Shown here piece by piece: positions 8,038 to 15,595 of a stretch of DNA of 55,549 nucleotides (positions are counted from its first letter, which is position 1; every line of letters begins with the position of its first letter). The stretch spans positions 1 through 55,549 of the forward strand of contig NZ_JAHDTH010000028.1 in the NCBI RefSeq assembly GCF_018531445.1. Reading direction: 5' to 3'. The notes beneath the pieces were generated by a model. The model did not search any database. It was not told the DNA's origin and saw nothing but the letters and a program-made list of their open reading frames with translations. Position numbers and translations under genes: made by a program. Source of the DNA: Pseudonocardia lacus (lineage in GTDB: Bacteria > Actinomycetota > Actinomycetes > Mycobacteriales > Pseudonocardiaceae).

Positions 8038-9054
8038 CTACCCCAGTTCGCGCCGGGCGCCGTACCAGGCGGCGATCTGGGCGCGGGAGCGGAAGCCGAG
8101 GCGCAGCCGGATCCGTTCGACGTGGCCCTCGGCCGAGCGCTCGTCGATGCCCAGGCGCGCCGCGATCTCCCGGTTCGTGCACCCCTGGCTCACCAGGTCC
8201 GCCACCTCGTGCTGGCGGGCGGTCAGCCCGTCGGTGCGGCGGCGGGCGACGGGGAGGCCGAGGAAGCGGCGGACCACGGCCACCAGCTCGTCGCGGTCGC
8301 CCGCGTAGGGGATGTGCGAGCGGCCGGGCAGCAGGGTCAGCCGGGCGCCGTCGATGCCGGCGGTGAGGGCCTCGGCCTGGGCGACGGGCGCAGCGCGGTC
8401 GCCGGTGCGGTGCACCACCAGCGTCGGGGCCCGCACCCGGGCGAGCTGGTCGGTGACGTCGAGCTGGTAGCTGAGTGCCAGCAGCGCACGGGCGGTCGCG
8501 GCGGTCGAGCAGGCGCGCTGGTAGCGGGCGAGCTCGGCGCGCGTCGCGCGGTCGGCATCGGGGGCGAAGATGTCGGTCAGCACGTCGGAGCCCAGACCCC
8601 AGTGCGACTCGACCAGCCCCAGGACGTGGTTCCGCACGGCGGGCGGGGACAGCTCGTCGCCGCGCGCCCAGCCGCCGTAGAGCACCAGGCGCCGGACGTT
8701 GCCGGGGTGTGCCGCGGCGTACGCGGCGGCAACCGGGGCGCCCATCGAGGTGCCCATCAGGTCGAAGGGTTCGTCCAGCACGGCGGTGATCGCGGCCAGT
8801 TGTTCGAGCTCGAACTCCAGGGACGCCGGGCGGTCCACCGCAGGCGACAGGCCGCACCCGGCGCGGTCGTAGCGCACGAGCCGACAACCCCGCGCCAGCG
8901 CCTCGTAGAGCGCCCGCTCGGCGGGCAGCTCCCAGCCCAGCCGCAGGTGCGTGAGCCAGCCCATCACGTACACCAACGGCCGGCCCGCGCCGACCGAGGC
9001 GTACGCCACGGCGGTGCCGTCGGCCAGCACCACGTGGTCGAGCCGCTGCTGCAC
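8038..9054 (-). CDS. Alpha/beta hydrolase fused to a LuxR-type DNA-binding domain
   Basis: Residues about 10-255 form an alpha/beta hydrolase with the nucleophile elbow GTSMG (Ser103) and a late catalytic His in GRSHIPY. Residues about 270-338 form a LuxR/GerE helix-turn-helix (LTARQHEVADLVSQG, TNREIAARLGI, then a recognition helix). The likely logic is a hydrolase-fold ligand sensor that controls transcription directly; whether it still hydrolyses is unknown. I place the start at GTG 9054, not the upstream start at 9210. The extra N-terminus is Arg/Pro-rich junk-like sequence, and GACAAT at 9061-9066 ends 6 nt before this GTG, the leaderless pattern seen elsewhere. It is divergent from another hydrolase at 9333, a possible target. 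Confidence 0.85.
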   Translation of the reverse strand: MQQRLDHVVLADGTAVAYASVGAGRPLVYVMGWLTHLRLGWELPAERALYEALARGCRLVRYDRAGCGLSPAVDRPASLEFELEQLAAITAVLDEPFDLMGTSMGAPVAAAYAAAHPGNVRRLVLYGGWARGDELSPPAVRNHVLGLVESHWGLGSDVLTDIFAPDADRATRAELARYQRACSTAATARALLALSYQLDVTDQLARVRAPTLVVHRTGDRAAPVAQAEALTAGIDGARLTLLPGRSHIPYAGDRDELVAVVRRFLGLPVARRRTDGLTARQHEVADLVSQGCTNREIAARLGIDERSAEGHVERIRLRLGFRSRAQIAAWYGARRELG

Positions 9055-9332
9055 CCCGCGATTGTCGCCGATCCGCGACCGGCTCAGCGTCCGACGCGTC
9101 CGGTCACGGGCGGTCGGGGCGGTAGCCGCCGACCCCGGTAGTCGAGCAGGACGAGGCGGGAGAGGCTGCGGACCAGGGACCGGCTCCCGATCGTGCGCAT
9201 GGGCTTCCACCTCGCCTTCCGTCGGACACCGGTACGTCGAACGGCCGACGGCGCGGATCGGCGCCCGGACCCGTCCGGATCCGAGTGGTTCCGGTCCTGG
9301 GCGTGGCGGTCCCGGCGGGCCAGGATGGGCCC

Positions 9333-10079
9333 ATGACCGCAGTGTTCGTGCACGGCAACCCGGAGACGTCGGCAGTCTGGGGGCCGCTGCTCACCGAGCT
9401 CGGGCGCACCGACGTCGTGCTGCTGTCGCCGCCGGGCTTCGGCGCCCCGCTGCCCGACGGCTTCGGCGCCACGGTCGGCGAGTACCGCGACTGGCTGGTC
9501 GGCGAGGTCGAGGCGCTGGGCGAGCCGGTGCACCTGGTCGGGCACGACTGGGGCGGCGGGCACGTGGTCAACCTGGCGATGACCCGTCCCGACCTGCTGC
9601 GCAGCTGGGTGACCGACATCATCGGCGTGTTCGACCCCGACTACGTCTGGCACCCGCTCGCGCAGATCTGGCAGCGGCCCGGCGAGGGGGAGGAACTGGT
9701 CGAGCGGATGATCGGCGGCCCGGCGGACGAGCGCGCCGAGCGACTCGTGGGGCGGGGGATCACGCGTCCGGTCGCGGACCTGCTCGTGGCCGGCCAGACC
9801 GCGGACATGGGGCGGGCGATCCTGGCGCTGTACCGGTCGGCGGCGCAGCCGGTCATGGCCGAGCTCGGCCGCGACCTGCCGGCCGCCGCGGCCCGTCCCG
9901 GGCTGTGCCTGCTGGCCACCGCCGACGACATGGTCGGCACCGACGAGCAGCGCAGGCGCTCGGCGGTGCTGGCCGGCGCCCGCGTGGAGGTCCTCGACGG
10001 CCTCGGGCACTGGTGGATGGTCGAGGACCCGGCCCGCGGCGCGCGGGTCCTGCGTGACTTCTGGGACGAGGTCGGTTAG
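9333..10079 (+). CDS. Alpha/beta hydrolase of the haloalkane dehalogenase / epoxide hydrolase type
   Basis: This 248-residue hydrolase has HGNP (residues 7-10) as oxyanion-hole motif. Its nucleophile elbow is GHDWGG, with Asp72 in place of the usual Ser, as in haloalkane dehalogenases and epoxide hydrolases. The catalytic His is His226 in LGHWWMVEDP. There is no signal peptide. It probably opens epoxides or removes halide; the substrate is unknown. The start is at ATG 9333 because CAGGAT (9321-9326) sits 6 nt upstream and the sequence before it is not protein-like. The stop overlaps the stop of the convergent acyltransferase gene by a few bases. It is divergent from the hydrolase-LuxR regulator. 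Confidence 0.85.
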   Translation: MTAVFVHGNPETSAVWGPLLTELGRTDVVLLSPPGFGAPLPDGFGATVGEYRDWLVGEVEALGEPVHLVGHDWGGGHVVNLAMTRPDLLRSWVTDIIGVFDPDYVWHPLAQIWQRPGEGEELVERMIGGPADERAERLVGRGITRPVADLLVAGQTADMGRAILALYRSAAQPVMAELGRDLPAAAARPGLCLLATADDMVGTDEQRRRSAVLAGARVEVLDGLGHWWMVEDPARGARVLRDFWDEVG

Positions 10080-12085
10080 ACCCCGCCCAGCGCCGCCACG
10101 ATCTGCTCCTCCAGCAGCCCCGACATCGAGGTCGTGTAGCTGGCGGTGAGGTGGTTGTCGTCGAGGTAGACCAGCACGTTGCCGATCACGGCCGGGCAGC
10201 GCGCGGCGTCGCAGACGGCGTCGGCGATGTCGAGGAACGACACGTTCGCCGGCACGTCGTCCAGCTGCGCGTACGGCGGGACGGCCGCGTAGACGGCTTC
10301 CCGGTCGGCACCGCAGTCGGCGCCGTCGGTCTGCACGCAGTCGGGCACGGAGTAGTCGAAGCGGGGGTTGTCGCGCACGGCCAGCACCGGGATGCCCAGG
10401 TCGTCGAGCTGGCGCCAGCGCTCGACGAAGCCGGGCGGGGTCTGCTCGGTGAGCCCGGCGCGGACGTCCCGGCTGGCCAGGGTGACCACCGCGTCCGGGT
10501 TGAGCTCGGCGATCTCGGCGGCGGCGGCCTCGCCCCAGTTGAGGCAGTCGAGCTCGTCGGGCACGACCTCGGAGACGGTGGAGAAGGGGCAGGCGCCGCG
10601 CACGATCGCGGTCACCTGCCAGTTGCGCTGCTGGGCCACCGGGAGCAGGGCGCCGGTGAGCTGCTGGACGTGCGAGTCGCCGACCACGACGATCCGCCGC
10701 TCCGGCTCGCCCTCGACCGGCTGCGTGCAGCGGTCCATCGGGAACTGCGCCAGTGGAGCGCAGTCCCAGTACTCGATGCGGACCCAGTCCTCGTAGACGG
10801 TGACGGGGGCGGGCAGCAGCGGGGCGGGCGAGGCGTCGGCGCCGACCAGGGCGAGCGCGCCGGGGTGGAAGGCGTCGCCGACGGCGCCCGGCTGCTGGGC
10901 GCGTTCGGCCAGGGCCACCTGCCAGCCGCCGGCGACGAGCAGGACGGCGACGAGCCCGGCCGCGGCGAAGCGGCGACCGGCCGCGGGCACGCCCTTGGCT
11001 CCGGCCAGCACCGGCTTCTCGACGAGGTGGTAGGTGAGCACCGCCAGCACCAGTGACAGGGCGATGATCGCCGTCCCGCCGAGCGCGCCGACCTCCTCGC
11101 GGTCGCGGGTGACCAGGTAGAGCACCAGCAGCGGCCAGTGCCACAGGTAGAGCGCGAAGGAGATGTCGCCGAGGTAGCGCATCGGGCGGGCCGAGAGCAG
11201 CCGGTCGGCGCCCAGGGGCGAGCCGCTGTGGCCGGCCAGCAGCACGAGCCCGGCGCACACGGTCGGCCAGAGCGCGGCGTAGCCGGGGAACATCGAGCCG
11301 ACGTTCAGCACGATCCCGCACAGCAGCAGCCCGACGACGCCGATCCAGCCCATCGCGACCCGGACCGCGCGGGAGAGCACGACCCGGTCGATCCACAGCG
11401 CCAGCAGCCCGCCGAGCGCGAACTCCCAGAGCCGGGTCAGCGTGTCGAAGTAGGCGAGCACCTGGTCGGAGTCGGTCAGCGCGACCGAGTAGCTCAGCGA
11501 GGCGACGAACACGCCGAGGACGGTCAGGGTCAGCCGGCCGTGCAGGCGGTGCGGCTGGGCCCGCACGGTCAGCAGGACCAGCGCGATGAGCAGCGGCCAG
11601 GCCACGAAGAACTGCACCTGCACCGACAGCGACCAGAAGTGCTGCACGACGCTGGCGATGTTGTTGCGCGCCCCGTAGTCGACGGCGTCGGCGGCGAGCT
11701 GCCAGTTCTGCACGAACAGCGCCGAGGCCAGCAGCTCGCGGATCGTCTGGCCCCACCGCCCCTCGGGCAGCAGCGTGGCGCCCGCGAGCCCCACCGACAG
11801 CAGCACGACCAGCGCGGCCGGGCCGATCCGCAGGACCGTGCGGCCCCAGCGGCGCCGCACGTGCAGCGCTCCGCCCTCCGCGGCCCGGACCAGCTGCGCG
11901 GTCAGCAGGAACCCGGAGACCAGGAAGAACACGTCGACGCCGCCGGAGACCCGGTTCAGCCAGACGTGGTAGACGACCACCAGCGCGACGGCGAGCCCGC
12001 GCAGGCCCTGCAGCTCAGGGCGGTAGCGGCGCTCGCTCGCGCGATGGGTGGCGGTCGTCGTGGAGCCGTTCAGCGGTGCGTTCAT
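10076..12085 (-). CDS. Acyltransferase-3 membrane protein with C-terminal SGNH domain (OafA/YrhL type)
   Basis: The 669-residue protein starts with an acyltransferase-3 domain: YRPELQGLRGLAVALVVVYH at the N-terminus and about ten membrane segments to residue about 385. An extracytoplasmic SGNH hydrolase-like domain follows, with GDSH (Ser471) and a late DDNHLTASYT block carrying the Asp-His pair. Family members transfer acyl (often acetyl) groups to cell-surface polysaccharides or peptidoglycan. The first domain carries the acyl group across the membrane and the SGNH domain transfers it. GGAAGG lies about 5 nt upstream of the ATG. The acceptor here is unknown; the nearby lytic transglycosylase hints at wall modification (inference). 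Confidence 0.9.
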   Translation of the reverse strand: MNAPLNGSTTTATHRASERRYRPELQGLRGLAVALVVVYHVWLNRVSGGVDVFFLVSGFLLTAQLVRAAEGGALHVRRRWGRTVLRIGPAALVVLLSVGLAGATLLPEGRWGQTIRELLASALFVQNWQLAADAVDYGARNNIASVVQHFWSLSVQVQFFVAWPLLIALVLLTVRAQPHRLHGRLTLTVLGVFVASLSYSVALTDSDQVLAYFDTLTRLWEFALGGLLALWIDRVVLSRAVRVAMGWIGVVGLLLCGIVLNVGSMFPGYAALWPTVCAGLVLLAGHSGSPLGADRLLSARPMRYLGDISFALYLWHWPLLVLYLVTRDREEVGALGGTAIIALSLVLAVLTYHLVEKPVLAGAKGVPAAGRRFAAAGLVAVLLVAGGWQVALAERAQQPGAVGDAFHPGALALVGADASPAPLLPAPVTVYEDWVRIEYWDCAPLAQFPMDRCTQPVEGEPERRIVVVGDSHVQQLTGALLPVAQQRNWQVTAIVRGACPFSTVSEVVPDELDCLNWGEAAAAEIAELNPDAVVTLASRDVRAGLTEQTPPGFVERWRQLDDLGIPVLAVRDNPRFDYSVPDCVQTDGADCGADREAVYAAVPPYAQLDDVPANVSFLDIADAVCDAARCPAVIGNVLVYLDDNHLTASYTTSMSGLLEEQIVAALGGV

Positions 12086-12190
12086 GCGTCCTTCCGGCCG
12101 GACGAGGGGGACCCGGCCAGGACAGGTTAGGAACGCGGAGGTCTCGATGCGGTGACGGGGTGCGCTCGATCAGTGCGCGGTCGATTCGGC

Positions 12191-13021
12191 TCAGTACCCG
12201 GTGTAGCCGCCGGAGGCGTTGGTCCGGCCGCCCTTCTCCAGGGTGTCCACACCGTAACGGTCGATCATGTAGTTGACGCCGGCGGTGATGTTGGCGACCG
12301 GGTCGGTGATCGGGCGGTCGGCCAGGCTCGGATCGACGTAGTGGTCGAACGTCGAGGGGATCGTCTGCATGAGGCCCTGCGACGGCGTGCCGGCGCGGGC
12401 GTTGCTGTCCCAGTTGTTGATCGCCCGCGGGTTGCCGCCGGACTCCTTCATGATGACGTTCTTCACACCGGGCGCGAGGTCCTGCGGGAGGTCGAGGATG
12501 TCGAGCGCCTCGGCGATCCAGCCGTCGACGCCACCCTCGGCGATGATCCGGTCGAGGCGGGCCTGCTCCTCGCGCTCGGCCTGCTCGCGGGCCAGCTGCT
12601 CGGCGAGCTGCTGGGCCAGGTCGGCGCCCTTGCCCAGCCGGGCCAGGTGCTCGTCGGCGGCGCTGAAGCCGTCCGACTCGCCGATCTCGTAGACGACCGG
12701 GGCCAGCGAGCCGATGGTGGTCGGGCCCGGCTCGGCGGCGTCGACGACCGGCGCGATCAACGCCGCGCTGCTGGCCGCGAGCGCGGCGTTCAGCTTGGGG
12801 GCCTCGTCGGCGTTGGCCTGCGGGGCGACGTCCTCGGCGAAGGTCGGGACGAACGCGCTGAACGTGCCGGTGGCGACCGCGCCGACCGCGGCGGCGGTGG
12901 CCAGCACGCTGGTGCGGAGGGTCGGGCCCTTCGGGCCCGAGGCGCGGGCGATCAGCTGGGTGGCCGGGATGGAACCCGACCCATGCGCACGCCGACCACG
13001 GGGGGAGCGGTGACCTGACAC
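12191..13021 (-). CDS. Secreted lytic transglycosylase (SLT domain)
   Basis: The 276-residue protein has a basic start, a hydrophobic export segment (residues about 36-60) ending in an Ala-rich stretch, a coiled-coil-like helical region (about 125-160, LAQQLAEQLAREQAE) and a C-terminal SLT goose-lysozyme-like domain. The catalytic Glu lies in IMKESGGNP, followed by SQGLMQTIPSTF and the closing NITAGVNYMIDRYG. It should cleave glycan strands in the cell wall. GTG 13021 is preceded by GGAAGG (13029-13034), 7 nt away. Unusually for this window it has a long, strongly folded 5' leader and a recognisable -35/-10 promoter (see separate entries). Confidence 0.9.
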   Translation of the reverse strand: MSGHRSPRGRRAHGSGSIPATQLIARASGPKGPTLRTSVLATAAAVGAVATGTFSAFVPTFAEDVAPQANADEAPKLNAALAASSAALIAPVVDAAEPGPTTIGSLAPVVYEIGESDGFSAADEHLARLGKGADLAQQLAEQLAREQAEREEQARLDRIIAEGGVDGWIAEALDILDLPQDLAPGVKNVIMKESGGNPRAINNWDSNARAGTPSQGLMQTIPSTFDHYVDPSLADRPITDPVANITAGVNYMIDRYGVDTLEKGGRTNASGGYTGY

Positions 13022-13046
13022 GGACCTGCCTTCCAGCGCTGGGGAG

Positions 13047-13136
13047 CGATCCGATCACTGCGCCACCGGTTCGGGGGGACCGGACGAGCCGCGCGGAGTG
13101 GGGGAGCGGCGGCTCGTTGCGCATGTGATCGGATCG
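13047..13136 (-). ncRNA. Structured 5' leader RNA: three-way junction upstream of the transglycosylase
   Basis: Read on the minus strand, 13136 to 13047 folds into a three-way junction. P1 is 12 perfect pairs (13125-13136 with 13047-13058) continued by 5 pairs (13119-13123 with 13059-13063) past a single bulged base (13124). P2 is 9 pairs (13109-13117 with 13084-13092). P3 is 5 pairs (13079-13083 with 13066-13070). It lies between the predicted transcription start (about 13145) and the Shine-Dalgarno at 13029-13034. It does not match the c-di-AMP (ydaO) consensus that often precedes actinobacterial wall-hydrolase genes. It could be a riboswitch-like or attenuator element; function unknown. 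Confidence 0.6.
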
Positions 13137-13151
13137 TGACGCCTGTCGAGA

Positions 13152-13181
13152 ACCTTATGAGGATCGTCGAGCGTTGGACAA
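13152..13181 (-). promoter_or_regulatory. Promoter of the lytic transglycosylase gene
   Basis: On the minus strand TTGTCC (13176-13181) and TAAGGT (13152-13157) form a -35/-10 pair with an 18-nt spacer. Initiation would fall near 13145, just before the folded leader. Confidence 0.6.
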
Positions 13182-13184
13182 GGT

Positions 13185-13200
13185 CCACAGGCGCCTGTGG
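13185..13200. promoter_or_regulatory. Perfect 16-bp palindrome upstream of the transglycosylase promoter
   Basis: CCACAGGCGCCTGTGG is a perfect palindrome 3 nt upstream of the -35 element. It could be an activator or repressor site, or part of the end of the QueA-like transcript, which runs in the same direction and stops at 13269. Confidence 0.4.
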
Positions 13201-13268
13201 GCGCTGGTGGGCGGCCGTTCACCGGGTCCGCCGCCGCCGACGGCGCCCGGCGACGGCGGGATCAGCGG

Positions 13269-14351
13269 TCAGCCGGCGCGCCGAACGGGGATCCGCCCGG
13301 CGAGCAGCAGGCAGGAGTCGCCGAACTCGTGCCAGAGGTAGCCGCGCCCGACGGCGGCGGCGTAGGCCCGGTCCACCAGTTCCGCCCCGGCGACGGCCTG
13401 CAGCAGCAGCAGGTGCGAGGCCTGCGGTTCGTGCCAGCCGGTGACCAGTCCGTCGACCACGCGGGCCGGGCGGTCGGGTCCGAGGACGAGGTCGGTCCAC
13501 CCGGAGCCCGGGCGGACCCGGCCCTCGGCGTCGGTGGCGGTCTCCAGGGCGCGGGTGGCGGTGGTGCCGACGGCGACGATCCGCCCGCCCGCGGCCCGTG
13601 CGGCGTGGACGGCGACCGCGGTGCCGGCGGGCACCGCGTACCGCTCGGGCAGGGGCAGCTCCCCGGCCTCCAGCGACGAGACCCCGGTGTGCAGCACGAC
13701 CCGGGCGACGCCGACGCCGCGGGCGCGCAGGCCGTCGAGCACGTCCTTGCTGACCGGCCGCCCGGCGCTGGGCATCTCGGCGCTGGCGAAGTCGCCGTCG
13801 GGCTCGGCGTGCACCGTCCGGTACGCCGGCAGCGGCGGGTGCCCGACGAGGTAGGGGTAGCGGATGGGGCGGCCGACGGTGCGCAGGTAGGCGGGCAGCG
13901 GCGCGGTGGTGTCGAACTCGGCCAGCCACAGCCGGCTGCCCTCGACGGGCGCCGGGTCGGGATGGGCGGTCCGCAGGTGGGCGGCTGCGCCGCCCGGCAG
14001 GGCGATGCGGTCTCCGACTCGCCCGTCCGGGACCCGTTCGCCGCGCTCGGTGCGCAGCTCGACCACCCAGCCGCGGCCGTCGCGGGCCGGCCCGGAGACG
14101 TGCACGGTGACCGGGCGGCCGTCCTCGCGGGTGCCGTCGACGGCGGCGGGTTCGGTGTCGGAGGTGTTGACCACGAGCAGGTCGCCGGGGCGCAGCGTCG
14201 AGGGCAGGTCGCGGAAGCGCAGGTGGCGCAACGGCCGTCCGGCTTCGGCGACCATCAGCCGGACCCCGTCGCGGGCCAGGCCGCGCTCCTCCGGCGGGCC
14301 GGTGGCCGACAGCTCCGCCGGCACGCGCGGCAGCGCCGTCCCCGCCGTCAC
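13269..14351 (-). CDS. QueA-like S-adenosylmethionine:tRNA ribosyltransferase-isomerase, divergent
   Basis: The 360-residue protein aligns by eye with QueA along its length: RDGVRLMVAE near the start, DLPSTLRPGDLLVVNTS, AVGTTATRALE, and ARVVDGLVTGWHEPQASHLLLLQAVAG near the end. QueA transfers the ribosyl part of SAM to a 7-deazaguanine base in tRNA in queuosine synthesis. The block usually written PTAGLHF is changed here (AEMPSAGRPVS), so the substrate may differ. ATG 14351 overlaps the dehydrogenase stop as ATGA, so translation is coupled and both are under the SoxR-type promoter. No other queuosine gene is in the window. Family assignment is good, function uncertain. Confidence 0.75.
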   Translation of the reverse strand: MTAGTALPRVPAELSATGPPEERGLARDGVRLMVAEAGRPLRHLRFRDLPSTLRPGDLLVVNTSDTEPAAVDGTREDGRPVTVHVSGPARDGRGWVVELRTERGERVPDGRVGDRIALPGGAAAHLRTAHPDPAPVEGSRLWLAEFDTTAPLPAYLRTVGRPIRYPYLVGHPPLPAYRTVHAEPDGDFASAEMPSAGRPVSKDVLDGLRARGVGVARVVLHTGVSSLEAGELPLPERYAVPAGTAVAVHAARAAGGRIVAVGTTATRALETATDAEGRVRPGSGWTDLVLGPDRPARVVDGLVTGWHEPQASHLLLLQAVAGAELVDRAYAAAVGRGYLWHEFGDSCLLLAGRIPVRRAG

Positions 14352-15037
14352 GCGGGCTCCCCGGCGGCGAGGTCGACGGACCTGTGGCGACCGCTGTCGG
14401 GCCGTTCGGCGAGCAGCCGCAGCAGTGCCGGGACCACGGTCTCCGGCTCGGGCCGGTCGGAGATGTCCTCGCCGGGGAAGGCCCGCTGGTGCATGTCGGT
14501 GCGCATGTCGCCGGGGTCGAAGGCGTAGACGCGCAGGTCGGGCTCCTCCACCCCGAGCACGGCGGCCAGCTGGTCGAGCGCGGCCTTGGCGCTGCCGTAG
14601 CCGCCCCAGCCCGGGTAGGCCTCCACCGCGGCGTCCGAGCTGAGGGTGACGACGGTGCCGCGGTTCGCCCGCAACGCCGGTAGGGCGAGCTGGGTCAGTG
14701 CGAGCGGGGCCAGCACGGTCGTCTCCAGGACCGCGCGCAGGGCGTCGAGCGGGTAGTGCGCCAGTGCGGGCAGCGGCGACGGGCCGAGCTCGCCCGCGTT
14801 GTGCACGAGCAGGTCGAGCCGGTCGCCGGCGGCCGCGACGAGCTCGGCCCGGAAGCCGGGGTCGGTGACGTCGCCGGCGAGCGCGAGGACGCCGGGGAGG
14901 CCGTCGGTGGCCGCGCGCAGGCGGGCCGGGTCGCGGCCGCAGGCGACGACGGTGCGGTCGGCGCCGGCGATGGCGGCGGTCAGCGCGCGACCGAAGCCGC
15001 GGCCGGCTCCGGTGACGATGGCGGTGTGCGGTGTCAT
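14348..15037 (-). CDS. Short-chain dehydrogenase/reductase, first gene of a SoxR-controlled operon
   Basis: This 229-residue SDR has the cofactor motif TGAGRGFG (residues about 9-16), a central NAG, the Ser of LSSDAAV and the YGSAK catalytic pair (Tyr and Lys), with PGDMRTD after it. An NAD(P)-dependent oxidoreductase role is expected; the substrate is unknown. Its ATG is 6 nt downstream of a CACTGT -10 hexamer, so the message is probably leaderless. The promoter has a 19-nt spacer holding a SoxR-type palindrome, and the divergent gene is soxR. This strongly suggests it is switched on by redox-active compounds. It overlaps the QueA-like gene by 4 nt. Confidence 0.9.
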   Translation of the reverse strand: MTPHTAIVTGAGRGFGRALTAAIAGADRTVVACGRDPARLRAATDGLPGVLALAGDVTDPGFRAELVAAAGDRLDLLVHNAGELGPSPLPALAHYPLDALRAVLETTVLAPLALTQLALPALRANRGTVVTLSSDAAVEAYPGWGGYGSAKAALDQLAAVLGVEEPDLRVYAFDPGDMRTDMHQRAFPGEDISDRPEPETVVPALLRLLAERPDSGRHRSVDLAAGEPA

Positions 15038-15043
15038 GGTCGT

Positions 15044-15074
15044 ACAGTGCGACCTGAAGTCAGCTTCAGGTCAA
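15044..15074 (-). promoter_or_regulatory. SoxR box inside a MerR-type promoter for the SDR/QueA-like operon
   Basis: GACCTGAAG (15051-15059) and CTTCAGGTC (15064-15072) form a perfect 9-bp inverted repeat around TCAG, the same 7-4-7 core geometry as the E. coli soxS box. On the minus strand TTGACC (15069-15074) and CACTGT (15044-15049) are separated by 19 nt, the over-long spacer typical of MerR-family targets. On the plus strand TACAGT (15043-15048) could be the soxR -10, so SoxR would also control itself. Confidence 0.85.
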
Positions 15075-15098
15075 GGCGACCGGACGAGGGGGAACGGG

Positions 15099-15569
15099 AT
15101 GGATGCGCACGACCTGCTGACCATCGGCGAGGTGGTGCGGCGCAGCGGCTTCCCGGCCTCGGCGCTGCGCTACTACGAGCGGGAGGGCCTGCTGAGCACG
15201 ACCCGGACGTCGGGCGGGCAGCGCCGCTACGAGCGCTCGGTGCTGCGCAGGCTGGCGTTCATCCGGGCGGCGCGCACGATCGGGGTGGGCCTGGACGAGG
15301 TGCGCGACGCGCTCGCGCGGCTCCCGGACGGGCGCACGCCCAACAAGGCCGACTGGACGCGGCTGTCGCGGGCCTGGCGCGGGCGGCTCGACGAGCAGAT
15401 CGCGGCGCTGGAGGCGATGCGCGACGGGCTGGACTCGTGCATCGGCTGCGGCTGCCTGTCGCTGCAGCGGTGCAAGCTGTCCAACCCGGAGGACTGGATC
15501 GCCAGCCGCGGGCCCGGGGCGCAGATCTTCCCGCCGCTGCTGCGCCGCGCTCCGACCGACGGCCCCTAA
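15099..15569 (+). CDS. soxR: SoxR, redox-sensing MerR-family activator
   Basis: The 156-residue protein has a MerR N-terminal helix-turn-helix (LLTIGEVVRRSGFPASALRYYER), a dimerisation helix, and a C-terminal [2Fe-2S] motif CIGCGCLSLQRC with cysteines at 114, 117, 119 and 125. This is exactly the CX2CXCX5C of SoxR. SoxR bends over-long promoters when its cluster is oxidised; in actinomycetes it responds mainly to redox-active small molecules. A Shine-Dalgarno (GAGGGGGAAC) precedes ATG 15099. The divergent operon carries the matching box. I see no second SoxR box in the window. Confidence 0.95.
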   Translation: MDAHDLLTIGEVVRRSGFPASALRYYEREGLLSTTRTSGGQRRYERSVLRRLAFIRAARTIGVGLDEVRDALARLPDGRTPNKADWTRLSRAWRGRLDEQIAALEAMRDGLDSCIGCGCLSLQRCKLSNPEDWIASRGPGAQIFPPLLRRAPTDGP

Positions 15570-15595
15570 CCCGGCGGGCGGGCGATCAGGGCGGA

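Noticed and set aside
9055..9210. N-terminal extension of the hydrolase-LuxR protein to 9210
   Set aside because: Arg/Pro-rich with no family similarity, and a promoter-like hexamer precedes GTG 9054.
13047..13136. c-di-AMP (ydaO) riboswitch before the transglycosylase
   Set aside because: Position and target fit, but the ydaO consensus words are absent and the fold is a simple three-way junction.
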